DNA of 64,000 bases from Magnetofaba australis IT-1 (lineage in GTDB: Bacteria; Pseudomonadota; Magnetococcia; Magnetococcales; Magnetococcaceae): the NCBI RefSeq assembly GCF_002109495.1, contig NZ_LVJN01000016.1:62001-126000 (forward strand). Direction: 5' to 3'. The first letter of the stretch is position 1; every line of letters begins with the position of its first letter. Positions 24,665 to 32,922 of this stretch are shown one piece after another. The position numbers and the translations under genes are program-made. The notes beneath the pieces were generated by a model. The model was not told the DNA's origin, did no database searches, and saw nothing but the letters and a program-made list of their open reading frames with translations.

Positions 24665-27600
24665 ATGAAACGGATTTTCAACGCCCTTTTTATCCTGGTG
24701 ATTCTGGTGATCGCCGCACTGGTGATCATCCCCCTGGTCATTGATCCCAACGACTACCGCAATGAGATCGCCAAGCTGGCCAAGGAGCAGACCGGCCGCA
24801 ATGTTCAACTCAACGGTCCGCTGGAGCTCTCCCTGTTCCCCTGGGTGGGGGTGACCCTCAACGACGTGATTCTGGAAAACGCGCCGGGGTTTGGCGAAAA
24901 GCCCATGGTGTCCCTCAAACGCGCCGATGTGCGGGTGAAGCTGATTCCGCTGCTCTCCAAACAGGTGCAGGTGGCGCGGGTGGAGGTGGATGGCCTGCGC
25001 GCCTATCTGGCGCAGAGCGCCGATGGCGGCAATAACTGGGCGGATCTGGCCAAAGGCGGCGCGGCGGACGATAACAAATCCTCCGCCAGCAAATCGAGCA
25101 ATAGCAGCGACGCTGAGGCCAACCCTCTGGCGGCGTTGGCGGGTCTGAGCATCGGCGGCATTGCCCTCAACGATGCGCAAGTGACCTTCGACGACGCCGT
25201 GGCCGGGCAGCGTATCGAGGTGACGCAACTCAATCTCACCACCGATTCGGTCACCCTGGGTCAACCGGTGGAGGCCGAACTCAAAGCCCGCGTGGTGACC
25301 ATGGCGCTGGCCAATGGCGTGGCCGCCACCGCGCAGGATGACGTGACGCTGGACTTTCGCGGCGCTATCCAACCCGATCTGAACATGCGCTGGGTGGCGT
25401 TGAACAACGCCAACATCAGCGCCAATGGCTCCGCCCAACAGATGCCGTTTGCCCGCTTTGGCGTGGAGACGGCCCTGGACGGGCTGCGCTATGAGATCGT
25501 CGAGCGGCGTCTGGCCATTGAGAAGCGCAGCGCCACCGTCACCCTGGCGGAGCCGCGCACAGGGGAGCTGCCGCAGTCGGTCAAACTGACGGCGGACGGT
25601 CCCCTGGAGATGGTGCTGGACACCGCACAATACCTGCCGCGCGGAACGCTGAAAAATCAGAAGATTCATCTCAGCGTCAACAATGGCGCCACGCCCAATC
25701 CGGTGCAGAGCGCCGAGATCTCCTTGAGCGGCGATGTGTCGCTGGATCTGCCCGCAGGCAAGATCACGCTGCCTCAGGCCGATCTCTCCCTGAGTTCACA
25801 ACTGCGTGAGCAACCGGCGCGCGCCGCCGCCGTCACCTGGCGCGGCGGGGTGGCGGTGGACCTCAACGCCATGCGTCTGACGGGCCGCGCCGAGCCGCTC
25901 AAAATCAGCGCCACCGGCGCCCCGGACGCCCCTTTTGGTCAGTTGGAGGCGACCCACGCCGGTCCGTTTGAGGTGGATCTGAACGGCCCCAGCTTCGACC
26001 TCAAAGGGTTGGATATCGCCATTGGCGTCTCCGGCGGGGCTCTGCCTATGGCGCGTCTGGACGCCAAGCTGCAAGGCGACCTCTCCGCCGACCTCAAAGC
26101 CGGGAAAATCAACGCGCCGAAAATGGCGCTACAAGCCAGCGGCAACGGCGGCGCCCTGCCCACCGAGAAGGTGGCCATCTTCCTGACCGCGCCGTTTGCC
26201 TTTGATCTGAACCGCCAGCGCATCGACCTGCCGGGCGTCGAATTGAAGGTCATTGGCGCTGGCAGCGAAACCGCGCAGACGCAGCTCAAGAGCCTGAACC
26301 TGACGCTCAACTCTCCGGCGGTGGTGACCCTGGGCGAAAAGGGCGCGCTGGCGCAATTGACCAACGCCAAACTGGACGTCAAAGCTGATGGCGGCGTCAA
26401 CGGTCCGTTCCAAACCTTGGAAACGGCCTATCAAGGACGACTGGAGTTCGACGCCGCACGCAGTCTGCTCACGCTGCACAGACCCAGCCTCAGCGGCAAA
26501 ATGACCGGCGCAAGCGCGCCGGGCGGTCGCGCCGATTGGCTGTTTAACGCCGCCTCACTGCAGTACGACCCCACTGCGGGCAACCTGCGGATGACGGACT
26601 TCTCCCTCACCGCGCTGGAGAAACTCCTCAATGTGAGCGGCTCAGTGCAGGCCAGCAGCCTGACCACACAGCCGCAATTGAGCGGCGACATCGCCCTGGC
26701 CAACACCCATGTGCGCAAACTCATGACGCGCCTGGAGCAGCCGATTCCGCTCACCGCCGATCCTAAAACCCTACAGAGTCTGACCCTCAAAACGCGCTTT
26801 AACGCCAGCGCACAAGCGTTCGCCCTGAGCGGCATGGACGTCACCCTGGACCAGACCCGCATCCGTGGCGCGATGTCGGCGCCGCGCTTTGACAAACCTT
26901 CAGCGCACTATGATCTGATTGTCGATTCCATCGATCTGGATCGCTATCTGCCGCCGCAGCAGAAGGGCAAAGGGGATAAGAAAGCCGCAACCAAGCCCGC
27001 CGCCAAACCGACTGAACCCGCCCAGAAAGAGGAGGATCCGTTCCTGGCGCTGCGGGAGCTGGATCTGGATGGCAAGCTGCAAGTGGGCCGCATGACGGTG
27101 AACAAAATGGACGCCCGTGATGTGATGATGCACGTGGTCTCCAAAAACGGCGTGTTGGAGGTCAAACCCCTCAGCGCCAAAATCTATGGCGGCGCCATCA
27201 ACGCCAGCGCCTCTATCGACGCCCGCACCGACACCCCGCTGATGCGGGTGGAGAACCGCATGGACAATGTGGACATCGGCGCGCTGCTGCGCGGGCAGGC
27301 GGAAGTGGACCGCATCGATGGTCGTGGCGACATTCATCTGAAGCTCACCAGCCAGGGCAAGGAGGAGGCGCAGATCAAGCGACACCTCAACGGCGAGATG
27401 ACCCTCACCGCCCGCGATGGCCGCATCAAAGGGCTGGACGTGCTGCGACAGATCTATCAGGCGATTCGCATCGCCATGGGCAAACAGGCCAAACCGGTGG
27501 GCGATGACACCGCTTTCGAACACTTCAGCACCACCGCCAAGATCGTCAACGGGGTGATGACCCATGACGATCTGCGCATGAAAGCCAAAGAGCTGCGCGC

Positions 27601-27943
27601 CACCGGCTCCGGCCAGGTGGATCTGGCCGCCGAAACGCTGGATTATCGTCTCACCGCGCAAGTGCTGCGCACCGATGACGGTCTGCAGATGGAGAGTGGC
27701 GAAACCGAGATCGCCGTGCCGGTGCGTTTCCATGGCCCCTGGAGCAACCCCAAAACCGAGGTGGACGCTGGCGCGCTGGTGCAGACGGTGCTGAAAACTC
27801 GTCTGGGCAACAAGCTGCGCGAAAAGCTGCAGGATAAGCTCAAGCCCAAGCAGCAGGAGAAGCTCAACGCCATTCAAAACGCCCTGCCGCCTGATGTGCA
27901 GGATGTGTTGAAAAACCTGCCGATCCCGCTGTTCGGCAACTAA
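24665..27943 (+). CDS. AsmA family protein
   Basis: A 1092-residue AsmA-family protein, anchored by one N-terminal membrane helix (IFNALFILVILVIAALVIIPLVI) with the rest in the periplasm as a repetitive beta-rich bridge; relatives are implicated in phospholipid transport to the outer membrane. The N-terminal DPNDYRNEIAKLAKEQTGRNVQLNGPLELSLFPWVGV is the AsmA signature; the C-terminal DUF-like AsmA_2 segment includes LNGEMTLTARDGRIKGLDVL and VPVRFHGPWSNPKTEVD. A low-complexity Lys/Ala/Pro linker lies near residues 765-790. ATG at 24665 has GGGGAG eight bases upstream. A terminator follows. Confidence 0.92.
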   Translation: MKRIFNALFILVILVIAALVIIPLVIDPNDYRNEIAKLAKEQTGRNVQLNGPLELSLFPWVGVTLNDVILENAPGFGEKPMVSLKRADVRVKLIPLLSKQVQVARVEVDGLRAYLAQSADGGNNWADLAKGGAADDNKSSASKSSNSSDAEANPLAALAGLSIGGIALNDAQVTFDDAVAGQRIEVTQLNLTTDSVTLGQPVEAELKARVVTMALANGVAATAQDDVTLDFRGAIQPDLNMRWVALNNANISANGSAQQMPFARFGVETALDGLRYEIVERRLAIEKRSATVTLAEPRTGELPQSVKLTADGPLEMVLDTAQYLPRGTLKNQKIHLSVNNGATPNPVQSAEISLSGDVSLDLPAGKITLPQADLSLSSQLREQPARAAAVTWRGGVAVDLNAMRLTGRAEPLKISATGAPDAPFGQLEATHAGPFEVDLNGPSFDLKGLDIAIGVSGGALPMARLDAKLQGDLSADLKAGKINAPKMALQASGNGGALPTEKVAIFLTAPFAFDLNRQRIDLPGVELKVIGAGSETAQTQLKSLNLTLNSPAVVTLGEKGALAQLTNAKLDVKADGGVNGPFQTLETAYQGRLEFDAARSLLTLHRPSLSGKMTGASAPGGRADWLFNAASLQYDPTAGNLRMTDFSLTALEKLLNVSGSVQASSLTTQPQLSGDIALANTHVRKLMTRLEQPIPLTADPKTLQSLTLKTRFNASAQAFALSGMDVTLDQTRIRGAMSAPRFDKPSAHYDLIVDSIDLDRYLPPQQKGKGDKKAATKPAAKPTEPAQKEEDPFLALRELDLDGKLQVGRMTVNKMDARDVMMHVVSKNGVLEVKPLSAKIYGGAINASASIDARTDTPLMRVENRMDNVDIGALLRGQAEVDRIDGRGDIHLKLTSQGKEEAQIKRHLNGEMTLTARDGRIKGLDVLRQIYQAIRIAMGKQAKPVGDDTAFEHFSTTAKIVNGVMTHDDLRMKAKELRATGSGQVDLAAETLDYRLTAQVLRTDDGLQMESGETEIAVPVRFHGPWSNPKTEVDAGALVQTVLKTRLGNKLREKLQDKLKPKQQEKLNAIQNALPPDVQDVLKNLPIPLFGN

Positions 27944-27951
27944 ACCGACCC

Positions 27952-27986
27952 AAGCCCGCGCTGAGCAGTTGGCGCGGGCTTTTTTG
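27952..27986 (+). terminator. rho-independent terminator after asmA
   Basis: AGCCCGCGC and GCGCGGGCT form a 9-bp stem around CTGAGCAGTTG-type loop bases, followed by T6. Confidence 0.9.
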
Positions 27987-28204
27987 TATCTGAAATGCGC
28001 GGTCCCGCAGAGTGGATGCAAGGTGTGTCGTTTCTCATCGTCACTGTGAAATTCAGTGACTTTCCGATGTGTTATCCAACGCCTGAATTGATTCTGCGAC
28101 GCATTTCGGGCACTATGCGGGGCGTTTTTACACAATCCCAGCGTCCCGGCGGCAGAGAATGATCGCCCGGGCGATTGCCCCACTCTTTATCAAGGACTGC
28201 AAAG

Positions 28205-28525
28205 ATGACCGAACATGTGACCGTGAAAGTGCATTCGGAAGAGAGTTACTTCATTCAAGAAGAGATGGATCAGATTAAAAAGCTGCGCCAAAACTCCGAA
28301 AAATTGGCCACTGACGCCTATAAGAACGAGCATGAACTACACTGCTTCCGCTGCGGTACCCCGTCGCTGGTGGAGATCGAGCGCGGCGATATCACCGTTG
28401 ATGTGTGCATCAACGAAGGCTGCGGCGCCATTCACCTGGATCCGGGCGAGTTGGATCAGATCGTCTCCAACGAAGCGGCGGTGAAGAAGATGCGCACCCA
28501 GTTGTTCAACATCTTCAAGAAGTAA
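28205..28525 (+). CDS. TFIIB-type zinc ribbon protein
   Basis: A 106-residue protein with a single zinc ribbon: CFRCG (from residue 48) and CINEGCGAIHLDPGELDQI (from about residue 69), the zf-TFIIB pattern in which the second cysteine pair precedes a WLD/HLDxGEL motif. The N-terminal half is a charged helix (EEMDQIKKLRQNSEKLATDAYKNEHE). Proteins like this are common in proteobacteria and their role is unknown. AAGGACTGCAAAG supplies the ribosome site. Confidence 0.8.
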   Translation: MTEHVTVKVHSEESYFIQEEMDQIKKLRQNSEKLATDAYKNEHELHCFRCGTPSLVEIERGDITVDVCINEGCGAIHLDPGELDQIVSNEAAVKKMRTQLFNIFKK

Positions 28526-28576
28526 TCTGCGGCAAGGGGTGTCATACCCCATACCTGGATAGACAACGCTGAAACA

Positions 28577-28617
28577 CAAACCGGGGGGTCCATCAACGGC
28601 ATGGAATCCCCGGTTTG
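28577..28617 (+). terminator. large hairpin after the zinc ribbon gene
   Basis: CAAACCGGGG and CCCCGGTTTG form a 10-bp perfect stem around a 21-base loop. A T-rich stretch (CTTTTCTCTT) follows after a short gap, so it may terminate the upstream transcript. Confidence 0.5.
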
Positions 28618-28646
28618 CGTCTGCACACACTTTTCTCTTGACCCCC

Positions 28647-28697
28647 GTGGACCGATCCGTCTATTGTCGAAATCACACTTTGTACGGACCAGTCTGT
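28647..28697. promoter_or_regulatory. paired TetR operators before tetR
   Basis: ACGGACCAGTCTGT at 28684-28697 is a 14-bp imperfect palindrome. A weaker relative, GTGGACCGATCCGT, lies at 28647-28660, 37 bp upstream. The same motif recurs twice before the dsrE gene. The downstream site ends 4 bp before the tetR ATG, so it would block initiation or early transcription (autorepression). Confidence 0.65.
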
Positions 28698-28701
28698 TTT
28701 G

Positions 28702-29361
28702 ATGAGGCGGCGCGTGACCACCACTGCTGATGATGCGGGCAAACGCTTCTCGCCCAAGGCGATCATCACCCGCGAGAAGATTCTGGCTGCGGCCATGGAT
28801 CTGTTCTATGTGAACGGCTATCACGCCACCGGGGTGGATCGCATCATCGCCCACGCCCATGTGAGCAAGGGTAATTTCTTTCACCATTTCAGCAACAAGG
28901 CCGAGTTGGCCATTGCGGTGCTGGATTGGTACAAGGAGCGGGCGATTCGCGAACTGGGCATTCGCATGCCCCATGAGACCGATACCCCTGCCGTGGAGTT
29001 GATGAATCTGCTCCGTGGCATGGCGCGACGCAGCGCCAACTATGGCGGCGAATGCGATATTCGCGGCTGCATTTTCGGCAACTTCGCACTGGAGCTGAGT
29101 GTGGAGAACGAGGAGATCCGGCGCCGCATTCAGGCTGCGTTTGACGATTTCCGCAGCTTGATCCGGGGCTATCTGGATCGCGCGGTCCAGTTGGGCGCAC
29201 TGCGCAATGACTGGGATCTGGAAGTCACTTCCACGGTGATTCTCAGTCTGGTGGAGGGGGCGTTGCTACTGGACAAAACGGCGCAGCGTCCGCGGGATGT
29301 GTTGACGGTGCTGGATTACATCGAAGGGATGTTGCGGGATCACGCAGCGCCCACGGCGTAA
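28702..29361 (+). CDS. TetR/AcrR family transcriptional regulator
   Basis: A 219-residue repressor-type regulator. The helix-turn-helix occupies about residues 22-67 (TREKILAAAMDLFYVNGYH, ATGVDRIIAHAHVSKGNFFHHFSNKAEL). The C-terminal ligand domain contains two nearby Cys (GECDIRGCIFGNFALELS), also seen in YxaF/LmrA-like regulators; a thiol-sensing role would fit the sulfur-transfer genes downstream but is conjecture. The ATG at 28702 follows the operator by 4 bp; GTG at 28714 is an alternative start with AGGCGG before it. Transcribed in the same direction as dsrE and tusA, separated from dsrE by two further operators. Confidence 0.88.
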   Translation: MRRRVTTTADDAGKRFSPKAIITREKILAAAMDLFYVNGYHATGVDRIIAHAHVSKGNFFHHFSNKAELAIAVLDWYKERAIRELGIRMPHETDTPAVELMNLLRGMARRSANYGGECDIRGCIFGNFALELSVENEEIRRRIQAAFDDFRSLIRGYLDRAVQLGALRNDWDLEVTSTVILSLVEGALLLDKTAQRPRDVLTVLDYIEGMLRDHAAPTA

Positions 29362-29426
29362 TCGGCGCTTTTCCGGGGCTGAGGCAGAGGCGGGGTGACC
29401 CGCCACTCTTTTGACCCTGATTATAA

Positions 29427-29466
29427 ACGGGTCAGTCTGTCCAATTATATAAACGGACTGGTCTGT
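29427..29466. promoter_or_regulatory. two TetR operators in the dsrE promoter
   Basis: ACGGGTCAGTCTGT (29427-29440) and ACGGACTGGTCTGT (29453-29466) share the pattern ACGGNYYRGTCTGT with the site before tetR. Their starts are 26 bp apart and they enclose the AT-rich CCAATTATATAA, a likely -10 region, so the regulator probably controls the dsrE-tusA genes. Confidence 0.7.
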
Positions 29467-29490
29467 AGATATCAATTGAGAGGATAGACG

Positions 29491-30135
29491 ATGGATGCGC
29501 AAACGGTGATGCAGCAGTCGATTCACAACGGTCAGAGCAGTGCGCCGCTGGACGCGAAGATGCAGTCTTGGGTGCAGGAGGAGTTGCGCAAGCAGGTGGG
29601 CGAACAGATGGGGGCGTTAAGCGAGCAGGTAACGCAGCGCCTGGACAAGCTGGAGAAGCGTCTGCCGCAGGACAAGGTGGCGATTGTGGTGTTCTCCGAT
29701 GACATGGATCGGGCGTTGGCGGCGTTTGTGTTGGCCAATGGCGCGCTGGCCATGGGCATGGAGGTCTCCATGTTCTTCACCTTTTGGGGTTTGAGCGCCA
29801 TCAAACGCACCACGCACCTGAAGGGCAAGGCGTTCAAGCAGAAGATGCTGGCGTTGATGACACCCAAGCGCAGCGAGGAGTTGGGCCTGTCCAAGATGAA
29901 CATGCTGGGGATGGGTCCGGCGATGATGAAGTCGATGATGAAGCAGAAGAATGTGGCGTCTTTGGAGGAGCTGCGGGAGATCGCCCAGGAGATGGGCACG
30001 CAGTTTATTGGCTGCACCATGGCGATGGACCTGATGGGTGTGGACGCGGATGAGTTGGTGGAGGGTGTGGAGTTGGGCGGAGTGGCGGCGTTCATGGAGC
30101 AGGCGTTAAACGCGAGAACAGCGCTATTTCTCTAG
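29491..30135 (+). CDS. DsrE/DsrF/DrsH-like family protein (DsrE2-like)
   Basis: A 214-residue protein. After a coiled N-terminal segment (residues 20-58) comes the DsrE-like domain: KVAIVVFSDDMDRALAAFVLANGALAMGMEVSMFFTFWGLSAIKR, a Met-rich helical part (MNMLGMGPAMMKSMM), and IGCTMAMDLMGVDADEL with the conserved Cys. In sulfur oxidisers dsrE2 is co-encoded with tusA and acts in cytoplasmic or membrane-associated persulfide transfer. Here tusA follows after a family C repeat. Expression is probably governed by the TetR regulator through the two operators just upstream. Confidence 0.88.
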   Translation: MDAQTVMQQSIHNGQSSAPLDAKMQSWVQEELRKQVGEQMGALSEQVTQRLDKLEKRLPQDKVAIVVFSDDMDRALAAFVLANGALAMGMEVSMFFTFWGLSAIKRTTHLKGKAFKQKMLALMTPKRSEELGLSKMNMLGMGPAMMKSMMKQKNVASLEELREIAQEMGTQFIGCTMAMDLMGVDADELVEGVELGGVAAFMEQALNARTALFL

Positions 30136-30151
30136 GCCACCGGCACAAAGC

Positions 30152-30445
30152 AAAAGTGTGTGCGGAAAAGAGGTGGCGCCCAGGGTGACTATGGGCCTCC
30201 GGCTGGCCGGAGGCGGGGTCTGGGGCCTGTGGCCCCAGCGGGTCCAGGGCGGCGCCCTGGCGGGGTTTGGGGCAGCGCCCCAATATCTTTGATCTTAAGG
30301 CCGTTTCCCCACTAACCAAAATTCGAGCCAGTAAGAGGCGGCAAGAGAAGCGCAGGAGTAGGAGCCAACAAGGAGGCCGTTGGGGAAACGGCAGTGAGCG
30401 GTATGTCGGCGCAGCCGACAGGAGCGAATGCAGTAGAAGTCCGAT
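30152..30445. repeat. family C element, copy 1, between dsrE and tusA
   Basis: Begins AAAAGTGTGTGCGGAAAAGAGG, then CCTCCGGCTGGCCGGAGG, CTGGGGCCtgtGGCCCCAG, CCAGGGCggcGCCCTGG and TTGGGGCagcGCCCCAA. The conserved core starts GCCGTTTCCCC (about 30300), contains CGAGCCAGTA and GAGCCAACAAGGAGGCCGT, and ends GGGGAAACGGC (about 30394). Confidence 0.7.
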
Positions 30446-30491
30446 TCAGCACAAAAGCGTATGTCGGTAATAATACAACAGGAGAGAAAAC

Positions 30492-30719
30492 ATGGAATTC
30501 CAACAGGATTTGGACGCCCGGGGCATGGCGTGTCCGATGCCGATTGTGAAGACCCGCAAACTGCTCAAAGGGATGAACGATGGCGAGGTGCTGCGGGTAA
30601 CGGCCACCGATCCAGGCTCGGCGCAGGATATGCGGGCGTTCTGCGAGCAGACGGGCACGGAGATGATGTCGGCCACGGAGGAGGGGGGCGAATATCGCTT
30701 CCTGCTGCGTAAGCATTGA
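30492..30719 (+). CDS. tusA: TusA/SirA family sulfur carrier protein
   Basis: A 75-residue sulfur carrier. The family signature CPMPIVKTRKLLKGM begins at the persulfide Cys14, preceded by LDARGMA. TusA proteins pass sulfane sulfur to partners for tRNA thiolation, molybdopterin synthesis or sulfur oxidation. Pairing with a DsrE-family gene suggests the last or a related cytoplasmic sulfur-trafficking role; supply to molybdenum cofactor for NapA, encoded 2 kb on, is an alternative. ACAGGAGAGAAAAC gives a strong ribosome site. A terminator follows at 30797. Confidence 0.93.
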   Translation: MEFQQDLDARGMACPMPIVKTRKLLKGMNDGEVLRVTATDPGSAQDMRAFCEQTGTEMMSATEEGGEYRFLLRKH

Positions 30720-30766
30720 GAGAAGCTGGGTGCTGGCGTCATTGGACGTCATGAAAGCGCAGGCGT

Positions 30767-31624
30767 TCAGAGATCTGAAGGGTTTACCTTACAGACAAAA
30801 GGGCCTCCAGCGGAGGCCCTTTCTCTTTGAATAGGCGGCGCGTCAGGACAGCGATCTAAAGCGCGATTATAGGCGTCCTGCTGGGGATTTCCTGTGGATT
30901 TCCTCGGAATGGCGTTCTCCTCAATATTTGTTTGAGGAACTGAACTCTTATACGAATTTTGATCAGTTGCGTCAGATACTTCACTCTCTGGCGGCAAACC
31001 GCGCATTTCGCGCTGGAACGGCAATAGCGCCGGTTTTGGAAACAATCCTCTCTGTGACGCCGGGCTCTGCATGGGCACAGGCTGCTGCTGAAGCTGTGAC
31101 GTTGCAACAGCTTGCGTGGGCGGCGCCCAAATCGATCCCGCGCCTGGAGCTTGTTGACCCAGCGCAGGCATTACAACCGACGCCGGGTCCACACCCTGCG
31201 CCGCTGCGGATTGAAACGGCAATCCCGTTTGATCATGAGCTGGGGAAGCACTCGACAAACCAGCGAATGGCTGCGGTGCGGGCGGCGCGGCGTCAGCCTG
31301 GGACGTCGAAATGGGCTGCGCCGTTGGTGCGGCGGGTTCGCCTACGCGTTCGGTATCGCCAAAGCGTTCATAATAGTGGGGCGTCAAATCGTGTTCCGGC
31401 CCCTGGCTGGGATGCACCCCCATCTTCATGGCGACTTGGTTCATCATGCCGCTGATGGATTGCTGTAACGACTGGGGTTGCGCCTCCTGCGGCGCCTCAA
31501 CTTGGGCGTGTTGTTGCGCCACCAGCGCTTCATTCTCCGAGCGGGGACGCCACATGCCGTCGGGGCCACGGGTCATCTCTTCCTGCGGGTTTTGCCAAGT
31601 GGGTCGATTCCAGAATTCACTCAT
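30767..31624 (-). CDS. Gln/Pro/Ala-rich hypothetical protein
   Basis: A 285-residue frame from ATG at 31624 (GAGG upstream). The start MSEFWNRPTWQNPQEEMTRGPDGMWRP is ordered in appearance; residues 35-215 are low-complexity Gln/Pro/Ala/Ser, and the end is basic with two Cys (RCPDAPP, FVCKVNP). No signal peptide, no recognised domain. Its C-terminal codons overlap the terminator that serves tusA from the other strand, which is a slight argument against the annotated C-terminus. Medium confidence that it is a real gene. Confidence 0.5.
   Translation of the reverse strand: MSEFWNRPTWQNPQEEMTRGPDGMWRPRSENEALVAQQHAQVEAPQEAQPQSLQQSISGMMNQVAMKMGVHPSQGPEHDLTPHYYERFGDTERVGEPAAPTAQPISTSQADAAPPAPQPFAGLSSASPAHDQTGLPFQSAAAQGVDPASVVMPALGQQAPGAGSIWAPPTQAVATSQLQQQPVPMQSPASQRGLFPKPALLPFQREMRGLPPESEVSDATDQNSYKSSVPQTNIEENAIPRKSTGNPQQDAYNRALDRCPDAPPIQRERASAGGPFVCKVNPSDL
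30797..30826 (+). terminator. rho-independent terminator after tusA
   Basis: AGGGCCTCC-AGC-GGAGGCCCT followed by TTCTCTTT. It lies within the 3' end of the convergent minus-strand frame. Confidence 0.75.
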
Positions 31625-31666
31625 GACATGCCTCATTGTGTGGAGAGTTCTTCTGTATAGAAACAA

Positions 31667-32059
31667 GAAAAAGGATTCATCAAGCCGGATGCGTGGAAAT
31701 CTTCTCCGGGATGCAGTTCATGACGGGCATAGCATCATGTGACCACGCAGATATCAATTGATATGATATTACTGTGCGCGTAGGGCGCATGCACTCGTCC
31801 ATCGTGACGAAAATGAAAACACTCTTATATTTTATTATCCAGATTGAAATCCTGCGCAAAGCTGCGTAGCCTATGTGCAATATGCTGTTGAAATAATCAA
31901 AAATCGCCGATTCCAGAGTCTGCACCCCCTCTCGCAGCGTCTGCATGGAGTCGACGGCGCCGAAGTCCATCCGGGCTGCGGCGGTATTGTGCGCACCGAA
32001 ATCGGCGCGCATACGCGGCCTGTTTGCCAGCGCCGCGCGCCAATTGAGAGGGGACACGG
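31667..32059. other. region upstream of the nap cluster
   Basis: AT-rich to about 31900, then G+C-rich. A perfect 14-bp palindrome ATATCAATTGATAT lies at 31751-31764. It does not match an FNR box (TTGAT-N4-ATCAA). A minus-strand frame of 125 codons (31680-32057) has no ribosome site and no recognisable content, and I do not call it. Confidence 0.5.
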
Positions 32060-32599
32060 ATGGGCCACGCCCAACCCGATTTGAGCAGACGCCAACTGCT
32101 GCGCGGCGCCATTACCCGGCCTGCGACGTCCGCCATTCGCCCGCCCTGGGCGCTGGATGAATCCGCCTTTCTCACCACCTGCACCCGCTGTGACGACTGC
32201 ATCGCAGTGTGCCACGCCAAAATCATCCGGCGCGGCGACGGCGGCTACCCTGAAATCTCCTTCAAACGCGCCGGATGCGACTTCTGCGGCGACTGCTTGA
32301 TCGCCTGCAAACCCGCCGCGCTGTGGCGCGATCCCAATCAGCCGGAAAACGCATTGCCGTGGTCGCTACAGATCACCATTGCGCCGCAGTGCCTACCGCT
32401 GAACGGCGTGGTGTGCCGTTCCTGCGGCGAAGCGTGTGAACCGCGCGCCATTCACTTCAAATTGTCCATCGGCGGACGCGCCGAGCCCCGGCTTGATGCA
32501 GATCAATGCACCGGCTGTGGCGAATGCTTTAGCGTCTGTCCTATCCATGCCATTTCCATCCAACCGGCTTCGCCCCCAACCGAGGAGTGCGCGTCGTGA
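32060..32599 (+). CDS. napF: NapF, ferredoxin-type protein
   Basis: A 179-residue cytoplasmic iron-sulfur protein of the periplasmic nitrate reductase system, thought to help mature NapA's cluster. Cysteine groups for 4Fe-4S clusters are CTRCDDCIAVC (about residue 41), CDFCGDCLIAC (about 74), CRSCGEAC (about 120) and CTGCGECFSVCP (about 151). The N-terminus LSRRQLLRG resembles a twin-arginine motif, as in other NapF proteins. GAGAGG precedes the start. Its TGA overlaps the napD ATG, so the two are translationally coupled. Confidence 0.93.
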   Translation: MGHAQPDLSRRQLLRGAITRPATSAIRPPWALDESAFLTTCTRCDDCIAVCHAKIIRRGDGGYPEISFKRAGCDFCGDCLIACKPAALWRDPNQPENALPWSLQITIAPQCLPLNGVVCRSCGEACEPRAIHFKLSIGGRAEPRLDADQCTGCGECFSVCPIHAISIQPASPPTEECAS

Positions 32600-32922
32600 T
32601 GAGTCTGTCCCCCATTGAGTCGACGCAGGCGGAACAGAGCGCGTCCGCAGACCAGTCGATGAACATCTGCGGCGTACTGGTGCACGCGCGTCTGGACGCG
32701 GTGGAAACGGTCAAAACCGCCTTTGCCTATCTTGATGGCGTGGAGATCCACGCCGGTGAGGAGAGCGGCAAATTGGTGGTCACCGTGGAGGATCCCGATT
32801 ATCGGCGCTGTATCGATACGGTGTCGGAACTGGCCTACGTGGAGGGCGTTCTCTCCACCGCGCTGGTCTATCAGCACATGGAAAACGACGAAGACGCTAC
32901 CGAGGAGGAGTCGGCATCATGA
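32599..32922 (+). CDS. napD: NapD, NapA signal-binding chaperone
   Basis: A 107-residue cytoplasmic chaperone that binds the twin-arginine signal of NapA until folding is complete. The family core [31 protein letters not shown] lies near residue 21, followed by [37 protein letters not shown]. The start overlaps the napF stop (ATGA), and the end overlaps the napA start in the same way. An unusually acidic tail ([10 protein letters not shown]) follows the domain. Confidence 0.92.
   Translation: MSLSPIESTQAEQSASADQSMNICGVLVHARLDAVETVKTAFAYLDGVEIHAGEESGKLVVTVEDPDYRRCIDTVSELAYVEGVLSTALVYQHMENDEDATEEESAS

Noticed and set aside
24338-28183. Long minus-strand frames (443 and 427 codons) across the asmA region
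   Set aside because: They mirror the codon bias of asmA and encode Gly/His/Gln-rich non-proteins. asmA itself has signature motifs and a terminator.
31751-31764. ATATCAATTGATAT as an FNR site for nap
   Set aside because: FNR sites are TTGAT-N4-ATCAA. Here the half-sites are inverted and fused, so the match is not valid, although a palindrome may bind some other regulator.
31680-32057. 125-codon minus-strand frame upstream of napF
   Set aside because: No ribosome site and no protein-like features; probably chance.
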